Notes under the pieces: generated by a model
The model's database searches: none
The model's input: the letters and a program-made list of their open reading frames with translations, nothing else
Told to the model about the DNA's origin: nothing
Made by a program: the position numbers and the translations under genes
Origin: Symsagittifera roscoffensis
Lineage: Eukaryota; Xenacoelomorpha; Acoela; Convolutidae
Length of the DNA stretch: 64,000 nt
Assembly: GCF_963678635.1 (NCBI RefSeq)
Contig: NC_087065.1
Location: forward strand, 50,164,452 to 50,228,451
Direction of reading: 5' to 3'
In this document: piece after piece, positions 53,905 to 64,000 of the stretch
How the letters are laid out: every line of letters starts with the position of its first letter
Position numbering within the stretch: position 1 is the first letter of the stretch

Positions 53905-55451
53905 AATTACATTACGAAATTAAACAGTGCACTTGATGGGAGAACAATTTTGTGTCTGTATGTTGCTGGATTCCAGAGACAAGTCTTAAAATTTGATCCA
54001 AAATCTTAGTAGATTCCACAAACAAAGCTTCAGTGGACTCCGCATACATATACCTGTAAGGTAATTTTTGTCGGCACATTTGTTTTGTTGGGGATTCCGC
54101 AACACGCAAATATAGCTGGTTGTTCTAGATTCCGCAACTGTGAGTGGACTCAGAAAATGTAAGCGGAATCAGCAAATAAAAGTGGATTCCGCAAACTGTA
54201 TGTGGATTCCGAATTTTGTTCAATACTGAACTTGCGAATGAATATCTAGAAGTTGAGCTCGATTTTTTATCTCTAGCAATCGGAATTTAAAAGCAAATAT
54301 TTAACCATTGTCAGCGGAATCTAAGAAAAAGTCCTAAAACATTGGTTACCTAAATCGGTGAATGTCATTTTTTTGGTAATTGGGAAACACAACACCGAAT
54401 AATTTCAAAACTTGAGTCATTGAGTTGAGATTGTATGAAACACATAGCATATCGACAATTAAGGTCAGCATTTGGGATAATGTCGATTAAGTAGAGAATA
54501 TGTCCATTACTTGAAATCATTAGGTTGAGAGTGATTAGAAAACCAACGCATAGCAAATCTTCGAATTAGTTTAGTGTTTGGGATTTCATCGATCCCAAAT
54601 ACTGGTCATTAGTTGGGATTCCATTAATCTCAAACACTGATATATTCTAGTAAAACTCTTTTCTAGCAAATTGCAGTAATTGTAGTTATTGTAATGTGAG
54701 TGTATGGAAACACAACACACAGCATATCGCCAAATTAGGTCGGTTTTTGGGATTTAATTAATTCCAAATACTGGTTAGTACTTGGGATTGATGGAATCCC
54801 AAAAATTGGAATAATGTCGAATAAATACGGAATGTATTCTTTTTGGAGTCATTAAGTTGAGAGTGATTAGAAACCCAACGCATAGCAAATCTTCGAATTA
54901 GTTCAGTGTTTGGGATTTCATCGATCCCAAATACTGGTCATTAGTTGAGATTCCATTAATCCCAAACACTGATCTATTCTTGTAAAATTCTATTCTAGCC
55001 CATTTCTATTCTAGTGACATCAAATCATGTATTTAAAAGATATAATTTTAAAGGCTACTACACATATAAGTATACGTAAAAGGTATCCGCAAACAAAATG
55101 CGGATTCCACTTACAATTTGCGGATTCCACTTGCAATTTGCGGATTCCAATTACAGTTGCGGATTACGCAACAGCTCAATTTAACGATACATGCTTTTTA
55201 TCAATTGTTTGTAGGATTTAACAAACTGTTCTGAATTCCATAAAAACAGTTGTGGATTCCGCAAATTCGCCTATTTTTGGAACAAGACTGAGCGGTACAA
55301 TGATTTAGGTATTTGTTTGTGGAATCCAAAACAACATAAAAGATCAAAGAAAAGTAGCAATGTTGCGGTATTTGCGACAAACCTGATTTTGGCCTGTTGG
55401 GGTTTCCGCTTACAATGCAGAGAATCCACAGTTTGGCCTCGTAATGTAATT
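53905..55451. mobile_element. GGAATCC-rich element, inverted copy with nested satellite
   Basis: The ends AATTACATTACGAAATTAAAC and, in reverse complement, ATTACATTACGAGGCC are inverted repeats. The first 280 bp and the last 380 bp match 8,731-9,381 in reverse complement, including the GGATTCC motifs. About 850 bp of unrelated satellite sequence (54,230-55,070) splits the element. It lies inside the right arm of fold-back repeat 2, whose sequence resumes after 55,451, so it inserted after the palindrome formed. Confidence 0.72.
54380..55020. repeat. Tandem satellite of about 165-bp units
   Basis: Four degenerate units start near 54,395, 54,520, 54,690 and 54,850. Each carries a GAAACACAACRCATAGCA-like segment and a palindromic TTTGGGATTNCATCGATCCCAAA-like segment (at about 54,573-54,600 and 54,908-54,932). 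Units 2 and 4 are almost identical, which suggests a higher-order duplication of about 335 bp. Confidence 0.7.
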
Positions 55452-56110
55452 TCTTGGGTACTTTCAGGTGAATTTTGAGTTTTGTTACTCATTTACCTTA
55501 CAAAAAACTACCAGTAGGTTGTCGCTAGATAAAAAAAAACAAAATAGTAAATCATAACTACATCAAATGACTCAAACAAGAAAACGTCCAGCAATTTCAT
55601 TCTCTAGTCAAAAATTTTGCCCAAAACAAAGTCGTCATAAAATTTTAAATTCCTTTCACCACTTAAATCTCTTATCAACAAACTTTTTTTACTGATTGCA
55701 AAGATGAAACTTACAAAGGTGAAAATTGATGCCTTGAAGGACGTACTTTTGAAGTTTTTCAAAACTATTAGGACTACAATTGCGAAGCTCTTGAACTAAA
55801 AACGCTAGTATCAAACAGTTAGTTCTACTTCAAACACGAATCAAACAGTTCAGGTTTGTATGCGGTGGAAGATAAAACTGGGTTAATTTTGTTTCAAAAA
55901 TTATTCAATTAAAAAAATAAAAAGAGAAACATTCTTTGTTTTTAACTCACAAACTTTTGCATTAAGTAAAAAGTATCCGAGAAATTGATTGGAATTTTTT
56001 TTAAAATCTAATAACTCAGAGAGCGGCGTAAACGCAAAATTTCACAAGGCTAACATTTTAAGAAACAAGTTTTCAATAGCCTAATTTTGGTTTTGCTCAT
56101 TATTACCTCT

Positions 56111-56690
56111 GCAATGTCAAATTGTTGATTTTGAATTTAAAACGAATTAACTTTTTAAAGACTATTAATAAGATTTTCTAAGTTGTTTTCCACCTGTGAA
56201 GAGTCATTTGATTTTACAGTGGTAAAACGTAGAGTTCATCTGAAAATTGTAAAGTTCCAAATTGTAAACAGTGAAGTTTGCCAAATTTGTCTGAATAAAT
56301 TACTGAAAGCATATTGTTCAAGTACTGAATTTTAAAAAAAAAACAATTTGTATCCTAAAAGAGCTACGAATTTTACTACAACAACCCATGCTACCGTGTA
56401 TCAATTGACGAAAAACTGAGCATTTTTTTTCAATCACTTTATCATCATTTTTTCATTTTTTTAAAAGTTTGTTTTTGTTTAACTCCACGTAATTCCTGAC
56501 AAGTGTTTGAAGCATTTTTGTGCCACCTTTTCTTTTGCTGGTTTTTACTTCATTCAAAAGCCTGTGATCCTATCTTTCCCTTGTTTGATATAATTTTTTC
56601 AACATTAGTGGCAATAGAATACGTTTGAAATTTTGGCTATTTTGTTTACAGCAATACATAGAGAGAGCAGAGCAGCATAGGGTACTCTTG
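56111..56690. repeat. Spacer part of the tandem repeat unit
   Basis: A segment of about 580 bp (with TTACAGTGGTRAAACGTAGAG and ATGCTACCGTGTATCAATTGAC, here in two halves at 56,215-56,235 and 56,389-56,409). It recurs at about 58,730-59,240, 59,770-60,290 and 60,810-61,320. It links the end of one fold-back right arm to the next left arm. Confidence 0.75.
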
Positions 56691-58640
56691 TATAGGGGTT
56701 ATTTATCAAGTCTTACAAAGTCCCAAAAAAGAAAAAGGCACAGATTTTTCGGTTATGCAGATAGCGGACAATAGTTGGCCTGGCGCTGCTTGTCACTACG
56801 CTATTTGGGAACGTCTCCTAATTTTGAAGACAATTTGATTCTTTTTTATTTCAACAAGCCTGATATTTATCAAACGAGCAGTCCTACACCTGATGTTGTG
56901 TATTAATGCACTATCCGTGTTTGCGCAATCATTTCGTATAAAGTTCCACAAAACAGAGAGTCTTGTCCGCTTGGTTTAGCGGGCAACAGCTATCCCGGGC
57001 TTGCTTGTCTCTATGCTCCTCTGCTATAATCTGAAGATGTTCTTCTTAAGTAGGATGATTTACAGTATAAGCAAAAAAAAGATCCAAACAAAAAACAATG
57101 CAACCTTCGAATAAAAAACTACTCTGTTAGAAAATTTTCGAATGGGCAACAAACGCTAGAAGGAAAAAAAGACACTGGAACGCATGTTATCACTAATGTC
57201 AGAATGAATGGAACGCATGTTATCACTAACTGAAATTGACATCACTATTAAAACCATTGCACAGTTTTTTGTTTGGATTTTTTCGCTTTGATTGGAAATC
57301 ACGGTATCTTAACAAGAATCACGCTTGTTTAGGTGTCAATGGAACCAAGCTGTTTAGAGCAGCTGGAGGCGATTGCGAGGATCGCATCGACGAGCATCGC
57401 CGGGATAGCTATTGCCCGCTAAATCAAGCGGCCCTGCCTCTCTGTTTTGTGGAACTTTGTATGAAATATTTCGGCAAACACGGATAGCGCATTAACACAA
57501 CAGCAGGGGTAGGACTACTCGTTTGATAAAAATCAGGCTTGTTGAATTGAAAACTGAACCATACCGACTCGACAAATGGGAGACGTTCTCAAGTAGCGTA
57601 GTGACAAGCAGCGCCAGGCTAACAATTGTCCGCTATCCAATTTTTTGGGTTTTTGTTTGATTCGTCTTGGAATATCATGATAGCTTAGTAACGCACATAT
57701 TTGTAGCTTAAGTCTTTTTTGTTTGGCTGGCTTACCTTGATCTAAGTTTTCTAGACCTGCCGGATTTGAATGAAAACTGAGTTTTTTTTGCAGATGATAA
57801 AATTCATGCTCAATTAAAAAATATATTTTTTTCATCCGTTTTCTCTTTTGCTGCAGCCTACTTGTTTTGGAAGCTTTGACGTATAAAAACCCAACCCACA
57901 AAACCATTTCCGCTGCTATTTTTTAAAAAAAAAGAAAAAAAACAAACTCTTGATGGGTGTTTTTATTACAAAACATTACAACTACAAAAGCTCAAGTTGT
58001 CAGAAGACCACAAACTAAAACATTCAAATCAGTTTACTCTGGCCAAAAAACACCGACAAGCAAAACATTTTTCTAAATAATTACAAGTAACTTTTAAGAT
58101 TTAACACTCGATTACCTTACAGCAAGCTATCAATAGTTTGTCGAGAGGTTAAAAAAAATAAATCAAATCATAACTACATCAGATGACTCAAGAAAACGTT
58201 CAGCAATTTCATTCTTTAGTCAAAGTTTTTGCCCAAAACAAAGTCGTCATAAAGTTTTAAATCAGTTTCACCACTTGAAGCTCTTATCAACAAACTGTTT
58301 TTTACTGATTGCAAAGATGAAACTGACAAAGGTGAAAGTTGATGCCTTGAAGGACGCACTTTTTTGCTTTTTCAAATGTATTAAGATCAGAATTGCAGAG
58401 CACTTGAACTAAAAACTATCAAACAGTTCAATTTACTTCAAACATGAATCAAACAGTTCAAGTTTCTACATGGTAGAAATTTAAAATGGGTTACTTTTGT
58501 TCCAAAAATTGTTCACTTAAAACTAAAAAAAGAGAAAACTTTCTTTGTTTCCAACGCAAAAGCCTTGCATTAAACGACAACTATCCAAAAAAGATTGAAA
58601 TTTTTTCTTTATATCTAATAAATCAGAGAGTGGCCTAAAC
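56691..58640. repeat. Fold-back repeat 3
   Basis: A short left arm (about 56,740-57,070) and a full right arm (about 57,200-58,640) around a centre near 57,130. GATAGCGGACAATAGTTGGCC at 56,760 is answered by the inverse at 57,620-57,640, and AACACGGATAGCGCATTA at 57,478 is the inverse of TAATGCACTATCCGTGTT at 56,906. The right arm repeats that of fold-back 2 in the same orientation. Confidence 0.78.
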
Positions 58641-61550
58641 GCAAAATGTAACAAAGCTACTTTTTTAACAAACAAGTTTTCAATGGCTCAAGCCTCATTT
58701 TGTTTTTGCTCTTTATTACCTCTACAATGTCAAACTGTTGACTTTGAATTTGAAACGAACAAAGTTTTTGAAGACTTTTATTTAGATTTTCTAAATTGTT
58801 TCCAGACTGTAGAGAGTCATATGATATTACAGTGGTGAAACGTAGAGTTCATCTGAAAATTGTAAAGTTTCAAACTTTTAGAGTGAAGTTTTCCAAACTT
58901 GTCTGAATAAGATGCTGAAAGCATATTACTAAATAACTGACTTTCAAAAACAAATCAATTTGTATCTTAAAAAAATACGCATTTAACTACAACAACAGAT
59001 GCTACCGTTTATCAATTGACAAAAAACTGAGCAAATTTCTTCATTTGCATTCTCATCAGTTTTTTATTTTTGAAAAAAAAAAATTTTATTACCACGTAAT
59101 GTATGACAAGTATTTGAAATTTGAAGACTTTTTGCGCCAACTTTTTTTGCTGGTTTTTATTCGATTTTAAGGCCTGTGACACTTACTTTACCATGTTCAA
59201 TTTTCATTTTTTGTGATTTTAGTGACAATAGGATATGTTTGCAATCTTGGCTATACCGTATAAATCAGCGCAGCGCAGCATAGGGTACTGTAGTATACGA
59301 TTTTTTTTTCCGTCATACAAAGTACCAAAAAAGTATAAAAGCACAGTTAGGCAAGTACCAAAGCGGAAAATAATTAGCCTGGTGCTGCTTGTCACTACAA
59401 AATTTGGGAACGTCTCCCAGTTTTAAAGACAAAACGGTTCATTTTTAATTAAACAAGCCTGATATTTATCAAACATGAATCAAACAGTTCATGTCTCTAC
59501 ATGGTAGAAATTCAAAATGGGTTACTTTTGTTTCAAAAATTGTTCACTTAAAACTATAAAAAGAGAAAATTTTCTTTTTTTCCAACGCAAAAGCCTTGCA
59601 TTAAACAAAACCAACCAAAAAAACTGATTGAAATTTTTGCTTTATATCTAACAAATCAGAGAGTAGTCTAAACGCAAAATTTAAAATGCTAACCTTTTAT
59701 AGAACAAATTTTCAATTGCTCAAGCCTGATTTTGTTTTTGCTCTATATTACCTCAACAATGTCAAACTGTTGACTTTGATTTTAAAACGAATAAAGTTTT
59801 TAAAGACTATTAATTAGATTTTCCAAATTGTTTCCAGACTGTAGAGAGTCATATGATATTACAGTGGTGAAACGTAGAGTTCATCTGAAAATTGTAAAGT
59901 TTCAAACTTTGAGAGTGAAGTTTTCCAAATTTGTCTGAATAAGATGCTGAAAGCATATTACTAAATAACTGACTTTTAAAAACAAATCAATTTGTATCTT
60001 AAAAAAATACGCATTCAACTAGAAAAACACATGCTACCGTTTATCAATTGACAAAAAACTGAGCAAATTACTTCATTTGCATTCTCATCTGTTTTTTATT
60101 TTTGAAAAAAAAACTTTATCACCACGTAATGTATGACAAGTTTTTGTGAAATTTGAAGACTTTTTGCGCCAACTTTTTTTGCTGGTTTTTATTCGATTTT
60201 AAAGCCTGTGACACTTACTTTACCATGTTTGATTTTCATTTTTTGTGATTTTAGTGACAATAGGATATGTTTGCAATCTTGGCTATACCGTATAAATCAA
60301 TTCCTAAAGAGAGCAGCGCAGCATAGGGTACTGTAGTATACGATTTTTTTTCCGTCATACAAAGTACCAAAAAAGTATAAAAGCACAGTTAGGCAAGTAC
60401 CAAAGCGGAAAATAATTAGCCTGGTGCTGCTTGTCACTACAAAATTTGGGAACGTCTCCCAGTTTTAAAGACAAAACGGTTCATTTTTAATTAAACAAGC
60501 CTGATTTTTATCAAACATGAATCAAACAGTTCATGTCTCTACATGGTAGAAATTCAAAATGGGTTACTTTTGTTTCAAAAATTGTTCACTTAAAACTATA
60601 AAAAGAGAGAATTTTCTTTTTTTTCCAACGCAAAAGCCTTGCATTAAACAAAACCATCCAAAAAAACTGATTGAAAATTTTGCTTTATATCTAGCAAATC
60701 AGAGAGTAGTCTAAACGCAAAATGTAAAATGCTACCTTTTTATAGAACAAATTTTCAATTGCTCAAGCCTGATTTTGTTTTTGCTCTATATTACCTCTAC
60801 AATGTCAAACTGTTGACTTTGATTTTAAAACGAATAAAGTTTTTAAAGACTATTAATTAGATTTTCCAAATTGTTTCCAGACTGTAGAGAGTCATATGAT
60901 ATTACAGTGGTGAAACGTAGAGTTCATCTGAAAATTGTAAAGTTTCAAACTTTGAGAGTGAAGTTTTCCAAATTTGTCTGAATAAGATGCTGAAAGCATA
61001 TTACTAAATAACTGACTTTTAAAAACAAATCAATTTGTATCTTAAAAAAATACACATTCAACTAGAAAAACACATGCTACCGTTTATCAATTGACAAAAA
61101 ACTGAGCAAATTACTTCATTTGCATTCTCATCAATTACTCATTTTTTTAAAGTTTTTTTGTTTATCACCATATAGTGTATGACAAGTGTTTGAAGAATTT
61201 TTGTGTCAATTTTTTTGCTGGTTTTCATTTCATTTAAAAGCCTGTGACACTTACTTTCCCATGTTTGATTTTCCTTTTTTGCGACTTTAGTGACAGTTGC
61301 ATATGTTTGCAAGATTGGCTATACCGTATAAATCAATACCTAAAGAGAGCAGCGCAGCATAGGGTACTGTAGTATACGATTTTTTTTCCGTCATACAAAG
61401 TACCAAAAAAGTATAAAAGCACAGTTAGGCAAGTACCAAAGCGGAAAATAATTAGCCTGGTGCTGCTTGTCACTACAAAATTTGGGAACGTCTCCCAGTT
61501 TTAAAGACAAAACGGTTCATTTTTAATTAAACAAGCCTGATATTTATCAA
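58443..61550 (+). repeat. Three tandem units of about 1.04 kb
   Basis: CATGAATCAAACAGTTCA marks the unit starts at 58,443, 59,474 and 60,516. Each unit runs through outer right-arm sequence, the spacer, GCAGCATAGGGTACTGTAGT and a left-arm stub ending CAAGCCTGATATTTATCAAA. Units 2 and 3 are closest to each other. They lack the palindrome centre, so they look like the fold-back unit with its hairpin deleted. Confidence 0.82.
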
Positions 61551-63430
61551 ACGAGCAGTCCTAAACCTGCTGTTGTGTGTTAATGCGCTATCCGTGTTTG
61601 CGGAATCGTTTCGTATAAAGTTCCACAAAACAGTGAGGCATAGCCAGTTGGTTTAGCGAGCCATAGCTATCCTGACCTGGCTCGTCTCTATGCTTGTCGG
61701 AATCGCTTCCCGTCGGTATGGTCGGTGTAGATGAAATTGCACTTCCACGAGCGTGATAATTATCAAATGATTAGTCCTACACCTGTTGATGTCTGTAATT
61801 ATATTAACCATGTTTGCCTTAAATTTTCATATACAATCTCACAAAACACACTGACATGGCTGGCTGGTTTTGCGGGCAACAGCTATTCCGGAGTTGCTCG
61901 CCGCTACACTCCTCGGTAGCGCCTCCCGCTGCTATAACCAGCTTGGTACAACTGATACCTCAAGCAGCGTGATTCTTGTTCAAGTAGGATGAGTTCCAGT
62001 AAAAGGAAAAAAACCCAAAAAAAACTATGCAATCTCCGAACAAAAAAACCAATCAAAAAATCTATTCAATCTCCAAACAAAGTTTTCTGTTTGATTTTTT
62101 TCTCTTTGATTGGAAATCACGGTACCTAAACGACAATCCTGCTTGTTGAGGTGTCAATTGAACCAAGCTCTTTATAGCAGCTGGAGGCGATGGCGAGGAG
62201 CGTATCGACGAGCATCGCCGAGATAGCTATTGCCCGGTAAATTAAGCGGCCATGCCTCTCTGTTTTGTGGAACTTTGTATGAAACGATTCCGCAAACACG
62301 GATAGCGCATTAACACAACAGCAGGCTTAGGACTACTCGTTTGATAAATATCAGGCTTGTTGAAATGAGAACTGAATCATACCGACCTTATAATTGGGAG
62401 AGATTCCCAAGTAGCGCAGTGAGAAGCAGCGCCAGGCTAACTATTGTCCGCTTTCGAGATTTTGTCCGCTATCCGCATCATCGAAGAGCTGTACCTCTGT
62501 GTTTCTTAGGTTTTTGTATGATTTGATTTCGAAAATCATGATAGCTTAGTAACGCACATCTGCGGGTTTAAAATTTTTTGTTAGGTTGGTTTTCTATCCA
62601 TCTAAATTTTCAGATATGACTCTAAGCTGAGGTTTTTTTTGCAGATGGTACATTTCATGCTCATTTGAAAATTAAATTCTTTTCATCCGTTTTCTGTTTT
62701 GGTGCAGCCTGATTTTTTGGAAGCATTGACTCAAAAAAATCAACCCACTAATCCATTTCCGCTGCTCTCTTATAAAAAACACACTCTAGATGGAAGTTTT
62801 CATTACAAAACATGACAATTACAAAATTTCAAGTTATCAGAAGACTGCAAATCAAAACATTCGAATCAGCTTGCTCTGGCCAAAACACATCGATCAGCAA
62901 CATAATTTCTCAAAAACTTTCAAGTAAATTTTGTGCTTTATCACTCATTTACCTTACAGCAAGCTACCAATAGGTTTTCGCTAGATAAAAAACAAATGAA
63001 GCAAATCATAACTACATCAAAATACTCATGAAAACGCTCAGCAATTTCAATCCTTAGTCAAAATTTTTGCCCAAAACAAAGTCGTTTTAAGGTTTTAAAT
63101 CAGTTTCACAAAATAAAACATTTTTCAACAATCTTCTTACTAATTACCAAGGTGAAAGTTACAAAGACGAGATTTGATGCTTTAAAGGGTGTACTGTGTA
63201 AGTTCGTTCAAAAAACTATTAAAACTAGAATTGCAAACACTTAAACTAAAAACGCAATATCGAACAGTTCATCTTACTTCAAAGATGAATCAAACAGTTC
63301 ATGTTTGTACGTGGTAGAAGTTTAGAAAAGGTTAACTTTTTCAAAAAAAAAAATTGTTCAAGTGAAATTATAGAAAAAGAAAGTTTGCATTTAAACAAAA
63401 AACATCCAAAAATTGGTTGAAACATTGATA
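61357..63430. repeat. Fold-back repeat 4
   Basis: Left arm about 61,400-61,985, centre near 62,060, right arm about 62,090-63,430. AACACGGATAGCGCATTA at 62,295 is the inverse of TAATGCGCTATCCGTGTT at 61,583. The right arm is cut at about 63,430, where the TCCA-rich array begins. Confidence 0.78.
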
Positions 63431-64000
63431 CAGCAACAATTTATGTACTCATCATGCATCCTTTCAGCCATCCAAACAACTACTTGTCCATCCCTCCACA
63501 AAGATATCTATCCAATCAGTCATTCATCCAAGTGGCATCAATCCATCCCTCAATCTAACTAATCAGGAAGCCTTCCAGTTATAAATCCAACGAGCCATTA
63601 TTTCATCCATTGATCCATCCAAACATCCATAGAGCAGCAATATATGTACTAATCCTCCATCTTTGCAACCACCCAAGCATCTAATCGTCAACTCATTCAC
63701 AAAGTTAACTATCCAGTCAGACATCCATCCATCCTTCATTCATCTTTTGTCCATGCATATATGTAGTCACTATCCATCTAAGTAACCAGTCATCCATCAA
63801 TCTAAATGATCCTGCCATCCGGTTATCTGGCCATCCATTCAAATAACTGTCCATTCAATCGTTCACCTCTTTAGCCATCCATTCATCCAATCAGCCATTC
63901 ACCAATCCGTCCATTCATACAGCCGTTGATCCCTTGACAGATCTAGCTATCCGTCCGTCCACCTTTCAAGCCAACTCATTGTTCGATTTTTCAAAATTGT
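63431..64000 (+). repeat. Degenerate (TCCA)n array
   Basis: CATCCATCC/CCATCCATTCA words with substitutions continue to the window end. It is the reverse-complement composition of the array at 47,390-48,720, on the other side of the fold-back region. Confidence 0.82.

Larger units (their letters stand above)
51840..56110. repeat. Fold-back repeat 2, with inserted element
   Basis: This is the most complete copy. The left arm is 51,840-53,300 and the centre is near 53,320. The right arm is 53,340-53,904, continuing after the inserted GGAATCC element at 55,452-56,110. Outer ends match in inverse orientation: ACTTGTTTCTTAA near 51,890 against TTAAGAAACAAGTT near 56,060. Each arm is about 1.3 kb. 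The inner left-arm part is about 97% identical to repeat 1. No transposase-like reading was found. Confidence 0.8.

Noticed and set aside
54380-55020. CRISPR-like array
   Set aside because: Units are about 165 bp and degenerate, with no short identical repeats and unique spacers, and the genome is animal.

Overview
The window is AT-rich, repeat-dominated animal (metazoan) DNA. The evidence is spliceosomal intron signals, a GIMAP/AIG1-type GTPase, Polinton/adintovirus-like and Ty3-type elements, several MITE families, and long degenerate tetranucleotide and fold-back repeats. The sequence does not resolve the phylum. I saw no rRNA or tRNA gene, no CRISPR array and no bacterial operon. Almost every coding stretch belongs to a mobile element and is broken. 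The only good host-gene candidate is the GTPase exon near 27 kb.

Region 1 (1-24,474) is a head-to-tail tandem of a unit of about 13.94 kb. Positions 1-10,528 recur at 13,942-24,474 at roughly 99% identity, separated by a 3.4-kb module (10,529-13,941). Each unit is built from Polinton/adintovirus genes. On the minus strand is a late-gene module running from about 14,468 down to 10,529: a small ORF with a membrane segment, a conserved small protein, an uncharacterised protein, penton-like minor capsid protein, pX/pVI-like basic peptide, double-jelly-roll major capsid protein, and adenain-like protease. On the plus strand are a possible PC4-like protein, two unknown ORFs, and a protein-primed family B DNA polymerase. 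A second, partial protease plus capsid fragment abuts the polymerase head-to-head. The polymerase reading is restored at two places by removing intron-like segments of 43 and 337 bp, but it also carries true stops and frameshifts. Behind it lie MITEs: one with a TA duplication, hAT-like ones with 8-bp duplications, and one packed with GGAATCC motifs.

Region 2 (24,475-28,780) holds a direct repeat of about 503 bp, the GTPase exon, and a hAT-like MITE just upstream of it.

Region 3 (28,780-39,330) holds two related Ty3/Gypsy-type elements in opposite orientation. The first is an LTR-less relic on the plus strand. The second is a nearly complete but decayed element on the minus strand, with LTRs, primer binding site, polypurine tract, gag, protease, reverse transcriptase, RNase H, integrase, and an unusual tail region shared with the relic.

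Region 4 (39,331-45,040) is mostly non-coding, with two MITEs, a G-run and two speculative host exons.

Region 5 (45,040-64,000) is repetitive. It has a degenerate TTAC array, a TGGA array, then about 14 kb of fold-back (palindromic) repeats arranged in tandem, with a GGAATCC element and a nested satellite inserted, and finally a TCCA array, which is the reverse complement of the TGGA one.
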